A stretch of 64,000 nucleotides of DNA from an uncultured Ruminococcus sp. (GTDB taxonomy: Bacteria; Bacillota; Clostridia; Oscillospirales; Acutalibacteraceae): contig CACYTI010000003.1 of assembly GCA_902777275.1 (NCBI GenBank), forward strand, positions 1 to 64,000, written 5' to 3'. The translations under genes and the position numbers were made by a program. Every line of letters begins with the position of its first letter. The first letter of the stretch is position 1. The notes below the pieces were generated by a model. The model was not told where the DNA came from. It did no database searches and was given only the letters and a program-made list of their open reading frames with translations. Below are positions 8,035 to 16,446 of the stretch, piece by piece.

Positions 8035-8727
8035 TCACATAAATCGTGCCATATCGTCAAGGCGCAGCAGAACGGGCGGATTGCCGTAGCCTGCGCCTGC
8101 GTCTATATCGATCCATGTGTCGGTTATTATGATTTTGCCCATGTATTTTTCGCCGTATATAAAGGTAGGTGTGTGACCGAACACTGTGGCTTTGTCCTCA
8201 AAATAACGGTCGGAAAGCTCGGGGCGGTTCCAGATGAGGTCGTGCAGCGAGTAGTCGTCAAGAGACTTTTGCGGCGCGAAATCGCGCAGTCCGCTGTGAG
8301 TCAGCACAAACTCCCTGCCTGCGGCTGAAACCGTCCTGTATGGCGCAAGCGTACATAAATAGCGGAAGATCTCCTCGCGCTCCTCCTGCGAAATGCCGAA
8401 CAAGCCTCTCACGGTGTCCTCCGCGCCGTTGGCCATCCAGATTCCGAGGCTGACGCGTTGGTTGCTGTCGAGCTTTTTCATTGATTCAAGCGCGTCGGGG
8501 CTGAACAGGAAGTCGCACTTGCGCATCATATCCTCGTGATTGCCCAACAGAAGCTCGGCGTTTTGCTGCTTTTTGAGCCACAAAAGATATTGCACGCCAT
8601 CTTTTCCCCTATCGACCACATCTCCGAGGACATAGAGGAAATCGCCGCCGGAAAAATCGGCTTTTTTCAATAAATCCATAAACCCTTCAAACGGATAGCC
8701 GTGCAGGTCTGAAATAACATAAATCAT
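8035..8727 (-). CDS. Calcineurin-like metallophosphoesterase (PrpA/ApaH-like)
   Basis: A 230-aa serine/threonine-phosphatase-type phosphoesterase. The dinuclear metal motifs are in order: SDLHGYP (residues 6-12), GDVVDRG (about 35), GNHEDM (about 62), LTHSG near 146 and FGHTP near 184. These fit PrpA/ApaH-like enzymes acting on phosphoproteins or dinucleoside polyphosphates; the substrate cannot be told. RBS GGTGAG precedes ATG. Single gene with its own terminator. Confidence 0.88.
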   Translation of the reverse strand: MIYVISDLHGYPFEGFMDLLKKADFSGGDFLYVLGDVVDRGKDGVQYLLWLKKQQNAELLLGNHEDMMRKCDFLFSPDALESMKKLDSNQRVSLGIWMANGAEDTVRGLFGISQEEREEIFRYLCTLAPYRTVSAAGREFVLTHSGLRDFAPQKSLDDYSLHDLIWNRPELSDRYFEDKATVFGHTPTFIYGEKYMGKIIITDTWIDIDAGAGYGNPPVLLRLDDMARFM

Positions 8728-8777
8728 ATATTCTCACCGGAAGCTTCAGCTGTTTTTATAGAAGTAAAAAGCAGTAT

Positions 8778-8918
8778 TCAGCTTGCTCTCCCTGTTATGA
8801 CAAAGTATCCTTCCTGTATGGCGGCGAAGGATGCCGCGACGCATACAACAATTGCGCTGTATTTTAAATCAACAAACGAAATAGTGAACGGCAAGCCAAA
8901 CAACAGCGCGCCTGTCAC
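8778..8918 (-). pseudogene. C-terminal remnant of a CDP-alcohol phosphatidyltransferase-like protein
   Basis: Directly after the methyltransferase stop, one frame reads 46 codons to a stop at 8778 with a hydrophobic sequence including LKYSAIVVCVAASFAAIQEG. From memory this ending is characteristic of small clostridial CDP-alcohol phosphatidyltransferases, whose first 150 or so residues (with the DGxxAR catalytic motif) are missing. A GTG overlaps the methyltransferase end, but its spacing to a Shine-Dalgarno is poor. I read it as a deletion remnant. Confidence 0.5.
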
Positions 8919-9685
8919 ACCTTCCTCAAAATATCCAGGCTGTGATTTGTAGCGCCGATCAAATCCTGCCTTTCACAGGTAGCGAAATGATAGGACAGCC
9001 ATTTTTCAAAGGTTTCGTCGTCCGTTTCTTCTAAGTATTCCCTGATATAGCGGCTCGCGCCGTCGGTGGCGACCAGCTTGTCACGCTCAACAGGAACAGC
9101 TGCATTGATGCGCTCGATATCCTCCGTGCGCACCATTTCAAACAAGTCCTTCGGCTCGCTGATGCACTTCCAATCGTCGGTCAGCATATGCAAATCCATG
9201 GTCGCTCTGAGCTTGTTGCAGCCGAAAACATACTGGATCACCGTTGCCTCGTTCATGCAGTAGGCGACCAAGATATGACCGCCCGGCTTTGTGATCCTGA
9301 CCGCTTCCTTCAGCGCGGTTATCTTCTCCCCGTCGGAATACAGATGATACATAGGACCGAGCAGGAGCGTAATGTCGTAGGCGTTGTCCGATAGCATATG
9401 CAAATCAAGCGCGTTGCCCTGACAGGTCATGATTTTCTCGCTGCCGTCAAGCTTGCTGCGGAGGATATCCAAGTTGTGCGGCACCAGCTCCACGGCGGTG
9501 ACGTCATAGCCCTCTTTGGCAAGCGTGACGCTGTACCTGCCCGTGCCCGCGCCGATTTCCGCGATTTTGCAGTCCTTCGTCAACATAGGGTCTAAATATC
9601 TGCGTGTGGTGAGATACTCAACCTGACCATAACGGCGGCTTTCAAGCCGTCCTTCCTCGTCATATTCGTTGTAATAGTTTATCAA
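8915..9685 (-). CDS. Class I SAM-dependent methyltransferase
   Basis: A 256-aa Rossmann-fold methyltransferase. Motif I is IAEIGAGTGRYSVTLA, followed by VTAVELVPHNLDIL, LLGPMYHLYS and PGGHILVAYCM. Substrate unknown; the family acts on small molecules. The start is uncertain: the open frame begins at a TTG (9685), but the in-frame sequence continues upstream, and AAGGGG sits about nine bases before an ATT codon at 9712, so a slightly longer protein with an unusual start is possible. It ends over the first bases of the phosphatidyltransferase remnant. Confidence 0.8.
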   Translation of the reverse strand: MINYYNEYDEEGRLESRRYGQVEYLTTRRYLDPMLTKDCKIAEIGAGTGRYSVTLAKEGYDVTAVELVPHNLDILRSKLDGSEKIMTCQGNALDLHMLSDNAYDITLLLGPMYHLYSDGEKITALKEAVRITKPGGHILVAYCMNEATVIQYVFGCNKLRATMDLHMLTDDWKCISEPKDLFEMVRTEDIERINAAVPVERDKLVATDGASRYIREYLEETDDETFEKWLSYHFATCERQDLIGATNHSLDILRKV

Positions 9686-9721
9686 GTAATCATTGTTCTG
9701 AATAAAAGCACACCCCTTATA

Positions 9722-10063
9722 TCAAATGATGATTTCCGTCTTGAAGAATTGCTCCTGAAAAGCTGTTTTTTCGGCGATCTCATCCATGCCGAAAGACATA
9801 TTCCCGGGGCATACGACCCACTTATCCTCAACATCGTCAATTCGGTGAATGACCGCGATGACCCTGCCGGTAAAGGTTTTGACCGGTTCGTCCACGCCGA
9901 AGATATACGCGTCCTGCCACTCGCCGTCGGGCGCCTTGACGCCCTCGACATAGCCGTAGTTTATCGGATAGAAAATATCCCGGTGCTTTGGGTGAAAGCT
10001 GCCCATCGGCCGGTCGGCCGTAACGGTGACAAGTGAACCGATGATCGAAGCATGGTCTTTCAT
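9722..10063 (-). CDS. Inorganic pyrophosphatase family protein (short form)
   Basis: A 113-aa protein with the soluble-pyrophosphatase signature arranged as RPMGSFHPKH, YPINYGYVEG, DGEWQDAYIFGVDEPV and IHRIDDVEDKWVV. It is much shorter than classic Ppa (about 175 aa) but matches a compact clostridial family. The start at 10063 has GGAGGA six bases upstream and overlaps the stop of the DUF89 gene as TAATG, implying translational coupling. Hydrolysis of PPi or a related phosphoanhydride is likely. Confidence 0.82.
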   Translation of the reverse strand: MKDHASIIGSLVTVTADRPMGSFHPKHRDIFYPINYGYVEGVKAPDGEWQDAYIFGVDEPVKTFTGRVIAVIHRIDDVEDKWVVCPGNMSFGMDEIAEKTAFQEQFFKTEIII

Positions 10064-10929
10064 TACATTTCCTCCACAAAAATCCCCGTTAAACTCGGAA
10101 CCTGAAAGCGGTTGGTGAAGCGTTCGCATTTGCAAAGGAAGGAATAGAAAATATGCCGTCCGTGACCGATGAGCGCTTCGTAATTGCCCTGCCCTTTGGA
10201 AAGGATCACGTCCGCGCTGTCAATGGCGTTCTTCGCTTCGTCGGATATCATGTCGTAAACCGTTCCCGAGACGGCAACACCGCTCGAAATGATTTGCGCA
10301 ACGCTGTCGATCCCGGCATTCAGCGCGTCCTCGACCGTCGCGTCATTCAGCACCTCGCCGCCGCGAACCAGGACCGAGAGCTTAATCTGCGGATAACGCT
10401 GCCCGACCTGCTCCAAAAACAGCTTGTCCAGCACGATTTCTCCGCAGTTATCAGCCAACAGCAAAAGACTCTTCGCGGTCACACACTCTGCGGTAAACGA
10501 TTCAAATGTCTGTAGATCATGCGCGGAAAAATCATCGCGCTCCAAGAGAGAGAAAAAGGTTTTTTCGTCCACATTCCGTATCGCGCCGAAGTCGATATAG
10601 TTGCCGGCGCGCGCGTAGGAAAAGGCGGTGAGCAGCGGATCCTCCGACTGCTCGATCCGCTCGCGCAGAGCGTCCTCAATCGACAGAACGAGACCGTTGT
10701 ATCGCTTCTTGACGTCTGCGTAGGACGCTGTTGCGTAGGACGCTGTTTTCCCGAAATGTTTGCGGTAGGTTTGGTTAAAGCGGTACACTAAATACGGCGC
10801 GGTGGCTTCCTTGTCTCTGTTGTCAATGATTTCTCTGATTTCCGCCAAATATGCCCGATCGTCCGTCAGCCGCAGCTGCCGGTTGTAAAGGCACTCGGCG
10901 CAGCTTTCTATCACTCGCATTTTCATCAC
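10063..10929 (-). CDS. DUF89/ARMT1-like damage-control phosphatase
   Basis: A 288-aa metal-dependent phosphatase-like protein of the DUF89 family, which removes phosphate from damaged or overflow metabolites. Key segments are LLLLADNCGEIVLDKL (about 155-170), VRGGEVLNDATVEDA and SKGQGNYEAL, containing the Asp/Asn metal ligands. The N-terminal ESCAECLYNRQL cysteine pair is common in the bacterial branch. It is coupled to the pyrophosphatase gene. An in-frame 15-bp tandem duplication at 10718-10747 encodes ATASYATASY. Confidence 0.85.
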   Translation of the reverse strand: MMKMRVIESCAECLYNRQLRLTDDRAYLAEIREIIDNRDKEATAPYLVYRFNQTYRKHFGKTASYATASYADVKKRYNGLVLSIEDALRERIEQSEDPLLTAFSYARAGNYIDFGAIRNVDEKTFFSLLERDDFSAHDLQTFESFTAECVTAKSLLLLADNCGEIVLDKLFLEQVGQRYPQIKLSVLVRGGEVLNDATVEDALNAGIDSVAQIISSGVAVSGTVYDMISDEAKNAIDSADVILSKGQGNYEALIGHGRHIFYSFLCKCERFTNRFQVPSLTGIFVEEM

Positions 10930-10946
10930 TCCCGCTTGTTATTCAT

Positions 10947-11036
10947 TCACTCGAATATCCTGATAAACGGGACGCCCGCCGCGAGCCATTCGATTCCCTC
11001 TATCAATAACAACGTTCGTTTTTTCGGCTTAAACAT
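10947..11036 (-). pseudogene. Short frame, probable truncated small membrane protein
   Basis: ATG at 11036 with TAGGA seven bases upstream opens 29 codons (MFKPKKRTLLLIEGIEWLAA and nine more) before TGA at 10947. The hydrophobic start resembles N-termini of small clostridial membrane proteins that normally run past 100 residues. Remnant or tiny ORF; low certainty. The rest of the 10930-11204 gap contains only repeat-like GCCCTGCC sequence and no gene. Confidence 0.3.
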
Positions 11037-11204
11037 TTTTCATTCCTATTTCGTCAGTATTCATGCGGAGCTTTGACAACCCTCTGCCATAAAGCTTCCG
11101 CACTTCCGCACAGCATTGTATTATTAGAGCTCCCCTTAAATCATAACAGAAAAAACTGTTACTGTCCAAAGCCGCCCTGCCGCGTCGTGGCAAAGACCGG
11201 GCGC

Positions 11205-12029
11205 TCACTCTCTCCAAACCGCGACGGCAAGCTTTCCTATTTCATTGTAGAGCGCCTCGAACTCGTCGGCGTCCATTGTTATATAGCCGTTTAGCGGGTC
11301 GGAGATGTACACCTCGTTTTCGCCCACGTCGTAGCCGTAGAGCGTCGCGCAGTGCTCGTTTAGATACCAGCGGTAGGTAAAGCCGTTTTCGGTTATTTCG
11401 TCGCCGTCAAAATTCGGCTCGGTATAGGACATGGTCGTCCAGACGACGACGGGGCAGCCCCCGTCGATAATTTTATAAATGTCCTCAAACCGCGTTCCGC
11501 TGATGTCCTCAGAGTAGGCGTTTTTGTGTGCTTTGTTTCTGTAATTGTCAACGGTTTTGACTATTCCGGGCGGAAAAACTCCCGCGCCGTCGTCCTCAAA
11601 CGGGTCGCCCACATAGCCCACCGCGTAGTTTATGAAATCTGCGGAGTATTCAAGATAGTTTTCGGCTATCTCGGTTTTTTCAAGGTCAAAGCCGAGAGTG
11701 TTCAGCGCTATCGTCAGCGCCACGGACTCGCAGCCTGTGGGAAGCTCAGGCTCCTGGAGCATTTCGGGCGCGTCTAACTTCTTTTTAAGGCTCACTGTTT
11801 CGGACTTCAAAATCTTCTCTAACTTGTCTGACTTTTGCTCCTTTTTTTCCGGCGCCTCGGTTTTGCCCGCGGAAGTCGCCTGAGTGCTGAGCGAAGCTCC
11901 GTCGGCGGTCGATTGCGCTGACGGCGGGTTGTTTGAGCTGAACGTGATCATTATAGCGACAACGGCGGCAGCTATCACCAACACAAACATAACCAAATAA
12001 ACCACTTTAAAATACGGTTTTCTTTTCAT
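11205..12029 (-). CDS. Membrane-anchored C39-family cysteine peptidase-like protein
   Basis: A 274-aa protein with a short basic N-terminus, one membrane helix (residues about 6-28), a low-complexity Ser/Thr/Lys linker (30-85) and a C39-like papain fold. The catalytic cysteine is in ELPTGCESVALTIALNTLG; the histidine is in NEHCATLYGYD and the aspartate in ISDPLNGYI. This matches the peptidase_C39_2 type of extracellular proteins. The start at 12029 has GGAGGAAG before ATG; longer upstream frame is antisense shadow. It lies 56 bases after metH, perhaps cotranscribed, but no functional link to methionine synthesis is evident. Confidence 0.85.
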   Translation of the reverse strand: MKRKPYFKVVYLVMFVLVIAAAVVAIMITFSSNNPPSAQSTADGASLSTQATSAGKTEAPEKKEQKSDKLEKILKSETVSLKKKLDAPEMLQEPELPTGCESVALTIALNTLGFDLEKTEIAENYLEYSADFINYAVGYVGDPFEDDGAGVFPPGIVKTVDNYRNKAHKNAYSEDISGTRFEDIYKIIDGGCPVVVWTTMSYTEPNFDGDEITENGFTYRWYLNEHCATLYGYDVGENEVYISDPLNGYITMDADEFEALYNEIGKLAVAVWRE

Positions 12030-12085
12030 ATAATTCTTCCTCCTTCCTCCGCTGCCCGTAATACGGCGGCGCGGCTGTATGCCTG

Positions 12086-14467
12086 TTATCCCAAAACAAG
12101 CTTTGCCGTGTCTACGCTCTCCTTGGCGTCGCGGCAGTAGTAGTCGGCTCCTATTTTCATGGCGTACTCCTTTGTGAGAACCGCTCCGCCCACAAACACG
12201 ACGCACTTGCTGCTGCCGTCGGGATTTTGCAGCTCGGGGGTCTCGCGCACAAGCCTTATCGTCTGCTCCATGCTGCCCAGCGTGGTCGTCATCAGCGCGG
12301 ACAGCCCAATCATTTTTATGTTCTGCTTTACCGCCGTATCGACTATGAGCTGCGGGTCAACGTCCCTGCCCAGATCTACAACGGTGTAGCCGTAGTTATC
12401 AAGCAGCACCTTCACGATGTTTTTGCCGATGTCGTGAATGTCGCCCTTTACCGTTGCCAAAATTATTTTACCCTTGCTGACGCTCTCGCCGCCCGATTTG
12501 TTCAGGCTGCGCTTTATGACCTCAAAACACGCCTGAGCGGTGTTGGCGCTCTGAATGAGCTGCGGCAAAAAGATTTTGTTCTTTTCAAAATCCTCGCCAA
12601 CTCTGTCGAGCGCGGGAATCAGCATATTGTTCACGATTTCAAGCGGGTCGGTGGTTTCGAGCAGCCTTTCGGCAGCCTGTGCCGCCTCGTTTTTCAAGCC
12701 GCTGTAAACCGCCGCCTCAAGGCTCACCGTTTCGGTTTTCTTCGGTTTAGCGGTGGGCGCGGCTTCGGCGCAGTTCTCGATGAACTCACGCGCGTTTTTG
12801 TCAATGCCCGAAAGCACGCGGTAGGCGCGCACCGCCCCGGTCATAACGTCAAGGTTCGGGTTGATTATCGGCAGGTCGAGCCCTTCTTCAAGAGCCATTG
12901 TCAGGAACGTGCTGTTCACAAGCTCGCGGTTGGGCAGACCGAACGAGATGTTTGACACGCCGAGGCAGGTTTTGCAGCCCAGCTCGGTTTTGACGCGGTG
13001 AAGCGCGTTGAGCGTTTCGCGGCACGCGTCCTGCTCGGCTGACACCGTGAGCGTAAGGCAGTCGATGTACACGTCGCTCCTGTTTATGCCCAAAGCCTCC
13101 GCGCGCTCGACTATCCTTTTCGCTATTTCAAATCTGCCCTCGGCTGTTTTGGGGATCCCGCCCTCGTCGAGCGTCAGCCCGACAACGGACGCGCCGTATT
13201 TTTTGACGAGCGGAAGCACCGACGAAAGGCTTTTTTCCTCGCCGTTTACCGAGTTGACTATCGGTCTTCCGTTGTAGCAGCGCAGCCCCGCCTCGAGCAC
13301 GTCGGGCTTTGTGGAGTCGATTTGCAGCGGTGCGTCGCACACGCTCTGTATCGCTTTTATCACGCGCGTCATCATCTGCTTTTCGTCGATCTCGGGGTGT
13401 CCCACATTGACGTCGAGTATCTCGGCTCCGCCGCTAACCTGCGAAAGAGCCTGAGTCAGTATGTAATCTATATTGTTATCGACAAGCGCCTGCTTAAAGA
13501 GCTTTTTGCCCGTGGGGTTTATGCGCTCGCCGACTATCCTCGGTCCGTTTATCTCCACCGTCGTGCCGGCGCTGCAAACGCAGGTGTCCGCCGCCTTGGG
13601 GTAGGAGATAAAAAGCTCACCCGAAAGCATTTCTTTCAGGCGGCTGATATACTCGGGCGAGGTGCCGCAGCAGCCTCCCGCGCACTTGACGCCGAGGGGC
13701 AAAAGCTCCTTTACACATTCGGCAAAGCGGTCGGGCAGAATGCTGTATTCGTTTGTGGACGGGTCGGGAAGACCCGCGTTAGCCTTGACAATTATCGGCA
13801 GATCGGTGTATTTTGTCATTTCGGCTATGACAGGCTCTAACTCGTCGGGGCCGAGTGAGCAGTTCACGCCCAAAGCGTCAACGCCTAAACCCGTGAGCGT
13901 AAGCGCCGCCGAAGCAGCCGAAACGCCCGTAAAGGTGCGACCGCTGCGCTCAAAGGTCATTGTTGCCATTATCGGCTTGTCGCTGTTCTCCTTTGCGGCA
14001 AGCACAGCCGCCTTCAGCTCGTAAAGGTCGGTCATCGTTTCAAAGGCGATAACATCTGCGTCGGCTCCGGCAAGAATCTGCTGTTTAAAGTATTCGTAAG
14101 CCTCCTCAAAGGTCATCGCGCCCGCGGGCTCGGCAAGCATTCCCACGGGGCCTATATCGAGAGCCGTGAGAGCCTGAGTGCCCTCGCAGGCTTTTTTTGC
14201 GTTGGCTACTCCCGCGCGGATTATCTCCTCAACGGAATATCCGCTGCCGTCAAGCTTGTAGGCGTTCGCGCCGAAGGTGTTGGCATAGACGATATCGGCG
14301 CCCGCCTCTATGTACGCCCTGTGAAAGGACATGATAAGCTCGGGGCGCGTGATGTTCAGCGTTTCGGGAGCGTGCTCGTACTTCGCTCCGCTCTTCTGAA
14401 TGAGCGTGCCCATCGCGCCGTCAAGCAGCACGAATTCTTTTTTTTTGAGCAGAGTTTTAAAATCCAC
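12086..14467 (-). CDS. metH: Cobalamin-dependent methionine synthase (catalytic modules)
   Basis: Transfers methyl from methyl-tetrahydrofolate via B12 to homocysteine. In order: homocysteine methyltransferase barrel (zinc ligands in GVNCSLGP and GGCCGTSP), pterin-binding domain (GERINPTGKK, DVNVGHP), B12-binding cap and Rossmann domains (VKGDIHDIGKN with the cobalt-ligating histidine, then GLSALMTTT). About 793 aa, lacking the C-terminal AdoMet reactivation domain, which is encoded separately just upstream. The GTG at 14467 is preferred because GGTGA lies five to six bases upstream and the N-terminus aligns there; an ATG at 14521 is possible. It overlaps the activation gene by 11 bases. Confidence 0.95.
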   Translation of the reverse strand: MDFKTLLKKKEFVLLDGAMGTLIQKSGAKYEHAPETLNITRPELIMSFHRAYIEAGADIVYANTFGANAYKLDGSGYSVEEIIRAGVANAKKACEGTQALTALDIGPVGMLAEPAGAMTFEEAYEYFKQQILAGADADVIAFETMTDLYELKAAVLAAKENSDKPIMATMTFERSGRTFTGVSAASAALTLTGLGVDALGVNCSLGPDELEPVIAEMTKYTDLPIIVKANAGLPDPSTNEYSILPDRFAECVKELLPLGVKCAGGCCGTSPEYISRLKEMLSGELFISYPKAADTCVCSAGTTVEINGPRIVGERINPTGKKLFKQALVDNNIDYILTQALSQVSGGAEILDVNVGHPEIDEKQMMTRVIKAIQSVCDAPLQIDSTKPDVLEAGLRCYNGRPIVNSVNGEEKSLSSVLPLVKKYGASVVGLTLDEGGIPKTAEGRFEIAKRIVERAEALGINRSDVYIDCLTLTVSAEQDACRETLNALHRVKTELGCKTCLGVSNISFGLPNRELVNSTFLTMALEEGLDLPIINPNLDVMTGAVRAYRVLSGIDKNAREFIENCAEAAPTAKPKKTETVSLEAAVYSGLKNEAAQAAERLLETTDPLEIVNNMLIPALDRVGEDFEKNKIFLPQLIQSANTAQACFEVIKRSLNKSGGESVSKGKIILATVKGDIHDIGKNIVKVLLDNYGYTVVDLGRDVDPQLIVDTAVKQNIKMIGLSALMTTTLGSMEQTIRLVRETPELQNPDGSSKCVVFVGGAVLTKEYAMKIGADYYCRDAKESVDTAKLVLG

Positions 14468-15101
14468 AGTGTTCACCGTTCCTTCTGTATTTACAGGTTT
14501 GGCGCAGATTGCAGACCGCACAGCCGCGCCTTTGCCGCTCCACGGGAGAGTCCGAAAGTCCCGCTATCGCCGTCACGGATTTTGACGGCACCAGCAAAAA
14601 GCTTCCGTTCATGCTAAGCCCGATCTTGCGCGGAGCGTCAAGCAGGGTGAGAAATGTCTTTTGAAGCTTGATCGGATAATCGCCGTAGCCGGGGCTGAAG
14701 CGGAAGGTCATATATTTATCCGGGTGCTCCGCCGCGATAAGCCCGTCCGCCCGTCGGCAGACCTCCTCCACCGCGACGCTCGCAAGGCTGTCGAGCACCA
14801 CGGCTTTTGCCATGTCGCGCACCTGCATTTCGCGGATGAGCCTGTCCGTTTCGGCGCCCAGGGTCGCGCCCAGAAGCACCGCCGAACCGCAGCCCTTGAG
14901 GTGTTTTTTTATATCCTCGCCCGACATTACCCTTTCGTCGGGCAAAGTGATCATTTTGTAAATATATCTCGGACGGGCGCGGCTGAGCAGCTCCGCCTCG
15001 CACTCGTCCATCAGCTTTTCCATTTCGGCGTTCATCTCAACCCGCGAGCCGCCCAGATACCGCACGGCTTCGCGCCTGTTGAGCCGCTCGGGCATTTTCA
15101 C
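14457..15101 (-). CDS. MetH activation-domain protein
   Basis: A 214-aa protein equivalent to the C-terminal reactivation domain of MetH, which binds AdoMet and rescues oxidised cob(II)alamin. The diagnostic RFSPGYGDYP motif is present near residue 145, followed by a cysteine-rich tail (GCAVCNLRQTCKYR). Clostridia commonly carry this as a separate gene. Start GTG at 15101 overlaps the metF stop as GTGA; an ATG lies two codons in. Order metF, activation protein, metH makes a complete methyl-transfer operon. Confidence 0.9.
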   Translation of the reverse strand: MKMPERLNRREAVRYLGGSRVEMNAEMEKLMDECEAELLSRARPRYIYKMITLPDERVMSGEDIKKHLKGCGSAVLLGATLGAETDRLIREMQVRDMAKAVVLDSLASVAVEEVCRRADGLIAAEHPDKYMTFRFSPGYGDYPIKLQKTFLTLLDAPRKIGLSMNGSFLLVPSKSVTAIAGLSDSPVERQRRGCAVCNLRQTCKYRRNGEHCGF

Positions 15102-15958
15102 AGCAGCTTTTCCACGGCGCGGGTGATTTTTTCCGCCACATAGGGATTGTTCATGGTGTAAAGGTGAATCCCGTCAACGCCGTTTGAAAGCAGATCGACA
15201 ATCTGCTCCACGGCGTAGGCGATTCCCGCGTCGCGCAGAGCCTCGGGCTTGCTCTCGTACCGCTGCATCATTTTGGCAAACTTCGGCGGCAGACTTGCGC
15301 CGCAGAGCGACACCATGCGCTCTATCTGCCTTTTGTTTGTGACGGGCATTATACCCGCCTCGATCGGCACATTTATTCGCGCTATTTTCACGCGCTCCAA
15401 AAAGCGGTAGAAAAGCGCGTTGTCAAAAAAGAGCTGGCTTATCAAATGCCCCGCGCCCGCATCGACCTTCTTTTTGAGGTTGAGCACGTCCTCTATCTCG
15501 TCAGCGGATTCGGCGTGCGCTTCGGGATAGCAGGCTCCGCTCACGTCAAAGTCGCCCTTTGACTTTATGTAAGCGCAAAGCTCCGAGGCGTAGCGAAAGT
15601 CCTTTTGCGGCTCCACGCCCTCGGTGTAATCTCCGCGCAGGGCAAGGATATTTTCAATGCCGTGCGCCTTGAAGTCGTCGAGCGTCTCGTCTATCATAGC
15701 CCTTGTGCTGTTCACGCAGGTAAGGTGAGCCACCGACTCAACGTGAAAGCCGTGCTTGATTTTAGATGCTATTTCGCAGGTGCGGCTGTGCGCTCCCGAG
15801 CCGCCCGCGCCGTAGGTGACGCTTACAAAATCCGGGTTTAAAGCGCATATCTCCTCAAGCTTTCCGTAAACCGACTCAATGGGCGAGTCCTTTTTTGGCG
15901 GGAAAACCTCAAAGGAGAACACCGCTCTGTCTTGGTTGAATAAGGTATTTATTTTCAT
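15098..15958 (-). CDS. metF: Methylenetetrahydrofolate reductase
   Basis: FAD enzyme reducing 5,10-methylene-THF to 5-methyl-THF, the methyl donor for MetH. The 286-aa protein shows FSFEVFPPK near the start, SVTYGAGGS, HLTCVN, NILALRGDY and the LISQLFFDN segment. Start at 15958 (MKINTLF) is preferred over a codon three residues upstream. First gene of the methionine operon, about 20 bases from a promoter that overlaps a terminator-like hairpin. Confidence 0.94.
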   Translation of the reverse strand: MKINTLFNQDRAVFSFEVFPPKKDSPIESVYGKLEEICALNPDFVSVTYGAGGSGAHSRTCEIASKIKHGFHVESVAHLTCVNSTRAMIDETLDDFKAHGIENILALRGDYTEGVEPQKDFRYASELCAYIKSKGDFDVSGACYPEAHAESADEIEDVLNLKKKVDAGAGHLISQLFFDNALFYRFLERVKIARINVPIEAGIMPVTNKRQIERMVSLCGASLPPKFAKMMQRYESKPEALRDAGIAYAVEQIVDLLSNGVDGIHLYTMNNPYVAEKITRAVEKLL

Positions 15959-15988
15959 AATTCTCATCTCACTGTATGTTATGACGGT

Positions 15989-16017
15989 ATTATATCATCT
16001 ATTTTTCAAAAAAACAA
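15989..16017 (-). promoter_or_regulatory. metF operon promoter
   Basis: TTGTTT (16012-16017) and TATAAT (15989-15994) on the minus strand, 17-bp spacer, transcript start near 15982. Confidence 0.7.
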
Positions 16018-16036
16018 CCTGATTAACATCAGGTTG
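16008..16036 (-). terminator. Terminator/attenuator-like hairpin immediately upstream of metF
   Basis: Perfect 9-bp stem CAACCTGAT / ATCAGGTTG (16015-16036) with a four-base loop and a run of seven T on the minus strand. No gene is read toward it. The minus-strand sequence before it (about 16037-16170) contains a second perfect stem (GCGTAAC / GTTACGC, 16053-16069) but no riboswitch consensus I recognise. It may end a leader RNA or block antisense traffic from the que promoter region. Confidence 0.6.
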
Positions 16037-16226
16037 AGGCTGTTTTCTCACTGCGTAACGTGGTTACGCGCGGCACGGCAAGGCATTATTTGATTTTATT
16101 GCGGTAAATATGCAAAAATAAACCCGTATTATTTCCAAATAAGCGGACTTTGTCACAGATAATTTATATAAATTGACGAAATTTTTTATTTTAGATTTTT
16201 CTTTCCGCGAATTATTTCCGCGCGCC

Positions 16227-16255
16227 TTTACAAACCGCGCCCAATATGATAAAAT
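16227..16255 (+). promoter_or_regulatory. Promoter of the preQ1 (queuosine) operon
   Basis: TTTACA (16227-16232) and TAAAAT (16250-16255) with a 17-bp spacer. The predicted transcript start, about 16263, coincides with the first base of the candidate aptamer. Confidence 0.75.
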
Positions 16256-16262
16256 AGCTCAA

Positions 16263-16310
16263 AGACAGTTCGTTTGCGCCATCCTGTCTATAAACAAAAC
16301 CACGGGCTTG
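16263..16310 (+). promoter_or_regulatory. Candidate preQ1-I riboswitch
   Basis: Stem AGACAG (16263-16268) / CTGTCT (16284-16289), a loop starting TTCG and ending CATC, then an A-rich tail ATAAACAAAAC (16290-16300) and GGGC that can pair with GCC in the loop. This reproduces the compact H-type pseudoknot layout of preQ1-I aptamers and sits at the transcript start of a preQ1 biosynthesis operon. T-rich sequence with GCGC repeats (16310-16331) follows. Conserved positions are matched imperfectly, so this is a candidate. The remaining leader to 16446 holds a GC hairpin (CCGCCG / CGGCGG near 16337-16353) and no gene. Confidence 0.55.
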
Positions 16311-16446
16311 CGCTTTTTTTGCGCCTTTTTTCTGTTATTTGTAAACCGCCGCAAGCACGGCGGTCACGGAGTTTTGTTTGATTCGGGATGCGTCTGCCTT
16401 GCGGCGGGCGCTTTGTTTTTTGGCGCGTTAACAAGGAGATAAATAT

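Noticed and set aside
11029..11217. Minus-strand 62-codon frame overlapping the start of the gap
   Set aside because: No RBS, repeat-derived start, and composition unlike neighbouring genes; likely chance.
16173..16442. Plus-strand open frame of about 89 codons before queD
   Set aside because: It spans the que promoter, candidate riboswitch and leader hairpins, has no Shine-Dalgarno at its start, and its composition is Phe/Arg-rich in a way typical of non-coding T-rich sequence.
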